The translations under genes were made by a program, and so were the position numbers. 7,131 nt of DNA from CAWEHQ01 sp051001995 (GTDB lineage Bacteria > Actinomycetota > Thermoleophilia > Solirubrobacterales > Thermoleophilaceae). This document shows positions 5,699 through 7,131 of this stretch, one piece after another. The stretch's first letter is position 1; every line of letters begins with the position of its first letter. The DNA lies in the NCBI GenBank assembly GCA_051001995.1, contig JBPCMT010000007.1:1-7131 (forward strand), read 5' to 3'. The notes below the pieces were generated by a model. That model was given only the letters and a program-made list of their open reading frames with translations, ran no database searches and was not told the DNA's origin.

Positions 5699-6449
5699 GG
5701 AGTGCCTCCAGCACCTCGTCGTGCAGCCGGCCGTTCGAGCTCAGGGCGTTACCGCCGTCCGACCGGGCCACGCCCTCGAGGTCGGTGAACCGGCCGCCGG
5801 CCTCCTCGACGATCACCTGGAGAGCGGCGTTGTCCCACAGGTTCATCACCGGCTCGATGGAGATGTCGGCCGAGCCCTCGGCGACGAGCATGTGCCCCCA
5901 GAAGTCGGCAAAGCCCCGCGCCGCCCAGCAGCGCACCGAGAGCTCGCGGAACTGCTCACCCAGCCCGTGCTCGTCGAATGACCGGCCCGACGTGTAGCAG
6001 AGCATCGCGTCCTCGATCGCTGAGACCGCGGAGACCCTGATCGGGTCACCGTCCGCGAAGGCGCCCTCACCCCGCGCCGCCCACCACCGCCGGCCCAGCG
6101 CCGGTGCCGACGCCACGCCCACGCGCATCTCGCCGTCGACCTCGAGCGCGAGCAGCAGCGCCCAGACCGGCACCCCCCGCAGGAAGCTGACGGTCCCGTC
6201 GATCGGATCGACGATCCAGCGGCGGGCCCCGCTACCGGTCACGCCGAGCTCCTCGCCCACGATCGCGTCGTCGGGGCGCTCGCGCGCCAGCCGGGCCCTG
6301 ATCTCCTCCTCCACCGCCCGGTCGGCCTCGGTCACGGGCGTGCGGTCCGGCTTTGTCTCGACCCGCAGGTCGGCGGCCCGGAAACGAGGGTGGCTGATCG
6401 CGTCGGCGGCGTCGGCCAGCTCGAGCGCGAGCGCGAGGTCGGGGTCGAT
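5691..6449 (-). CDS. hisN: Inositol-monophosphatase-family phosphatase, HisN (histidinol-phosphatase)-like
   Basis: Mg2+-dependent phosphatase of the IMPase fold; the best match by eye is actinobacterial HisN, which dephosphorylates histidinol phosphate. With the start proposed here it is 252 residues, normal for the family. Metal-site motifs: GEELG with E66, DPIDGT at 81-86 with D81 and D84, and WDNAA with D206, followed by EEAGG. RGVPVW after DPIDGT is the HisN-type signature, although VSF replaces the usual xNF. The conserved N-terminus (LALALELADAADAI, then RFRAADLRVETKPDRTPVTEADR) is present, but the first ATG/GTG/TTG in frame is GTG at 6335, which would delete it. Upstream the frame is closed by TAG at 6461-6459. 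The start is therefore placed at ATC 6449 (reading M-DPDLALALE), 6 nt after a TAGATT box; ATT at 6458 or CTG at 6419 are alternatives. Other IMPase-family substrates are possible because no his gene is adjacent. Confidence 0.82.
   Translation of the reverse strand: MDPDLALALELADAADAISHPRFRAADLRVETKPDRTPVTEADRAVEEEIRARLARERPDDAIVGEELGVTGSGARRWIVDPIDGTVSFLRGVPVWALLLALEVDGEMRVGVASAPALGRRWWAARGEGAFADGDPIRVSAVSAIEDAMLCYTSGRSFDEHGLGEQFRELSVRCWAARGFADFWGHMLVAEGSADISIEPVMNLWDNAALQVIVEEAGGRFTDLEGVARSDGGNALSSNGRLHDEVLEALRG
5705..5709 (-). promoter_or_regulatory. Ribosome-binding site of the FGGY kinase gene
   Basis: GGAGG on the minus strand, 6 nt before GTG at 5698, embedded in the last codons of the phosphatase gene. 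It is one of only two clear Shine-Dalgarno sites at a gene start in the window (the other belongs to the gene at 3490). Confidence 0.8.
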
Positions 6450-6454
6450 TGAGG

Positions 6455-6460
6455 CAATCT
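6455..6460 (+). promoter_or_regulatory. Weak putative -10 box of the nitrilase gene
   Basis: CAATCT keeps only the A at position 2 and the T at position 6 of the -10 consensus, but is 7 nt before ATG 6468 and sits at the same offset to the opposing box as in the 2164-2181 junction. No Shine-Dalgarno precedes this ATG. Confidence 0.3.
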
Positions 6461-6461
6461 A
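6456..6461 (-). promoter_or_regulatory. Putative -10 box of the phosphatase-kinase operon
   Basis: TAGATT on the minus strand fits TANNNT and lies 6 nt before the proposed ATC start at 6449. It overlaps the plus-strand hexamer at 6455-6460 by five bases. No -35 match. Confidence 0.42.
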
Positions 6462-6467
6462 TCGACC

Positions 6468-7131
6468 ATGAGCGACGACCCACTGCCCGACCACAAGGTC
6501 ACTGCGGCCGCGGTCCAGGCGACACCGGCCTACCTCGACCGCGACGCCAGCATCGACATCGCGTGCCGGCTCATCGAGGAGGCGGGCGTCAACGGAGCCC
6601 GGCTGATCGTCTTCGGCGAGGTCTTCGTGCCCGGGTACCCCGACTGGGTGTGGCGCACCCAACCGTGGAACGACGCTGACTTCTTCGGGCGCCTCCAGGA
6701 GCAGGCGGTGGTCGTGCCGAGCGACGCGACCGAGCGCCTCGGCGACGCCGCCCGCCGCGCCGGCGCGTACGTCGCCATCGGGATCGAGGAGCGCGACCAG
6801 CACGGGAGCACCCTCTACAACACCCTCCTCTACCTCGCGCCGGACGGCAACGTGGTCGGGAAGCACCGCAAGCTCATGCCCACCGGCGGGGAGCGCCTGA
6901 TCTGGGGTATGGGCGACGGTTCGGGCCTGGCGGTGCACGACACCGAGATCGGACGCGTCGGCGGGCTCATCTGCTGGGAGAACTACATGCCGCTGGCGCG
7001 CGCCGCGGTGTACGCCCAGGGCATCGACATCTACGTCGCCCCGACGTGGGACAACTCGCCGACCTGGGTACCGACGCTCCAGCACATCGCCAAGGAAGGT
7101 CGCATCCACGTCATCGGGGTCACGCCGTTCC
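6468..7131 (+). CDS. Nitrilase (carbon-nitrogen hydrolase superfamily), 3' end outside window
   Basis: Thiol enzyme that hydrolyses an organic nitrile to the carboxylic acid and ammonia. 221 residues are present; full nitrilases are about 310-370, so roughly a third is missing at the right edge. Catalytic triad: E51 in FGEVFVPGYPDW, K135 in GKHRKLMPTGGER, and C169 in GGLICWENYMPLAR; the second conserved Glu is E142. The CWE motif after the nucleophile marks the true nitrilase branch rather than amidases, ureidopropionases or NAD-synthetase domains. DIYVAPTWDNSPTW at 187-200 and the AKEGRIHVIG segment also fit aliphatic/arylacetonitrilase-type enzymes. ATG at 6468 gives MSDDPLPDHKVTAAAVQATP, the usual first strand. 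Divergent from the phosphatase gene with an 18-bp gap under the proposed starts. Natural substrate unknown. Confidence 0.93.
   Translation, partial: MSDDPLPDHKVTAAAVQATPAYLDRDASIDIACRLIEEAGVNGARLIVFGEVFVPGYPDWVWRTQPWNDADFFGRLQEQAVVVPSDATERLGDAARRAGAYVAIGIEERDQHGSTLYNTLLYLAPDGNVVGKHRKLMPTGGERLIWGMGDGSGLAVHDTEIGRVGGLICWENYMPLARAAVYAQGIDIYVAPTWDNSPTWVPTLQHIAKEGRIHVIGVTPF

Larger units (their letters stand above)
6443..6467. repeat. Inverted repeat spanning the phosphatase-nitrilase divergent promoter
   Basis: GGTCGAT (6443-6449) and ATCGACC (6461-6467) form perfect 7-bp arms around 11 bp. A second dyad, GATTG (6447-6451) and CAATC (6455-6459), is nested inside. The structure covers both putative -10 boxes and touches both start codons, so it is operator-like, but no regulator gene is nearby. 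Confidence 0.55.

Noticed and set aside
4718..5788. Plus-strand frame of 356 codons opposite the FGGY kinase gene
   Set aside because: An antisense artefact of GC-biased codons; the minus-strand frame contains all expected kinase motifs.
6333..6335. GTG at 6335 as start of the phosphatase
   Set aside because: It would discard 38 conserved N-terminal residues, including the LADAADAI helix and the KPDRTP segment.
1..7131. Defence island, toxin-antitoxin, CRISPR or mobile element content
   Set aside because: No repeats with spacers, transposase or integrase motifs, terminal inverted repeats, or toxin/antitoxin-like small gene pairs were found on either strand.

Overview
The window is dense, very GC-rich bacterial coding DNA with almost no intergenic space. 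The codon choice (mostly G/C at third positions), frequent GTG starts, apparent leaderless genes behind TANNNT -10 boxes, and the families present (two-domain acyl-CoA dehydrogenase, single-cluster actinobacterial ferredoxin, HisN-type phosphatase, VOC protein) suggest an actinobacterium, perhaps an Acidimicrobiia-like lineage. The phylum is a fair inference; the class is a guess. I see no rRNA, tRNA, CRISPR array, insertion sequence or phage gene.

Layout, left to right. 1-1321 (minus): 5'-proximal part of an acyl-CoA dehydrogenase gene that leaves the window inside a second, fused dehydrogenase domain. 1345-1953 (plus): VOC/glyoxalase-fold protein. 1954-2163 (minus): 69-residue ferredoxin, converging stop-to-stop with the VOC gene. 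2182-3426 (plus): amidohydrolase-2 family metal-dependent hydrolase. 3490-4308 (plus): unrecognised membrane-anchored coiled-coil protein with less GC-rich codon use and a perfectly duplicated 15-bp ribosome-binding segment. 5691-6449 and 4364-5698 (minus): a two-gene operon of a HisN/inositol-monophosphatase-like phosphatase followed, with an 8-bp overlap, by an FGGY sugar kinase. 6468 to the window end (plus): nitrilase, cut off by the edge. There is no gene-free stretch longer than about 65 bases.

How the genes may work together: dehydrogenase, VOC protein, ferredoxin and amidohydrolase look like parts of a catabolic neighbourhood (CoA-ester oxidation, ferredoxin-dependent oxygenation, hydrolysis), but their alternating strands mean they are not one operon. 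The phosphatase and kinase are very probably co-transcribed and translationally coupled. The nitrilase is divergent from them.

The most interesting signal is in the intergenic junctions. At all three divergent gene pairs the start codons are only 18 or 23 bp apart, and each side has a -10-like hexamer 6 or 7 nt before its start. The two hexamers of a pair overlap. This is what back-to-back leaderless promoters sharing one melted region would look like. The same geometry points to an ATC start codon for the phosphatase gene, which has no ATG, GTG or TTG where its conserved N-terminus must begin. I did not find a convincing new multi-gene defence or metabolic system.
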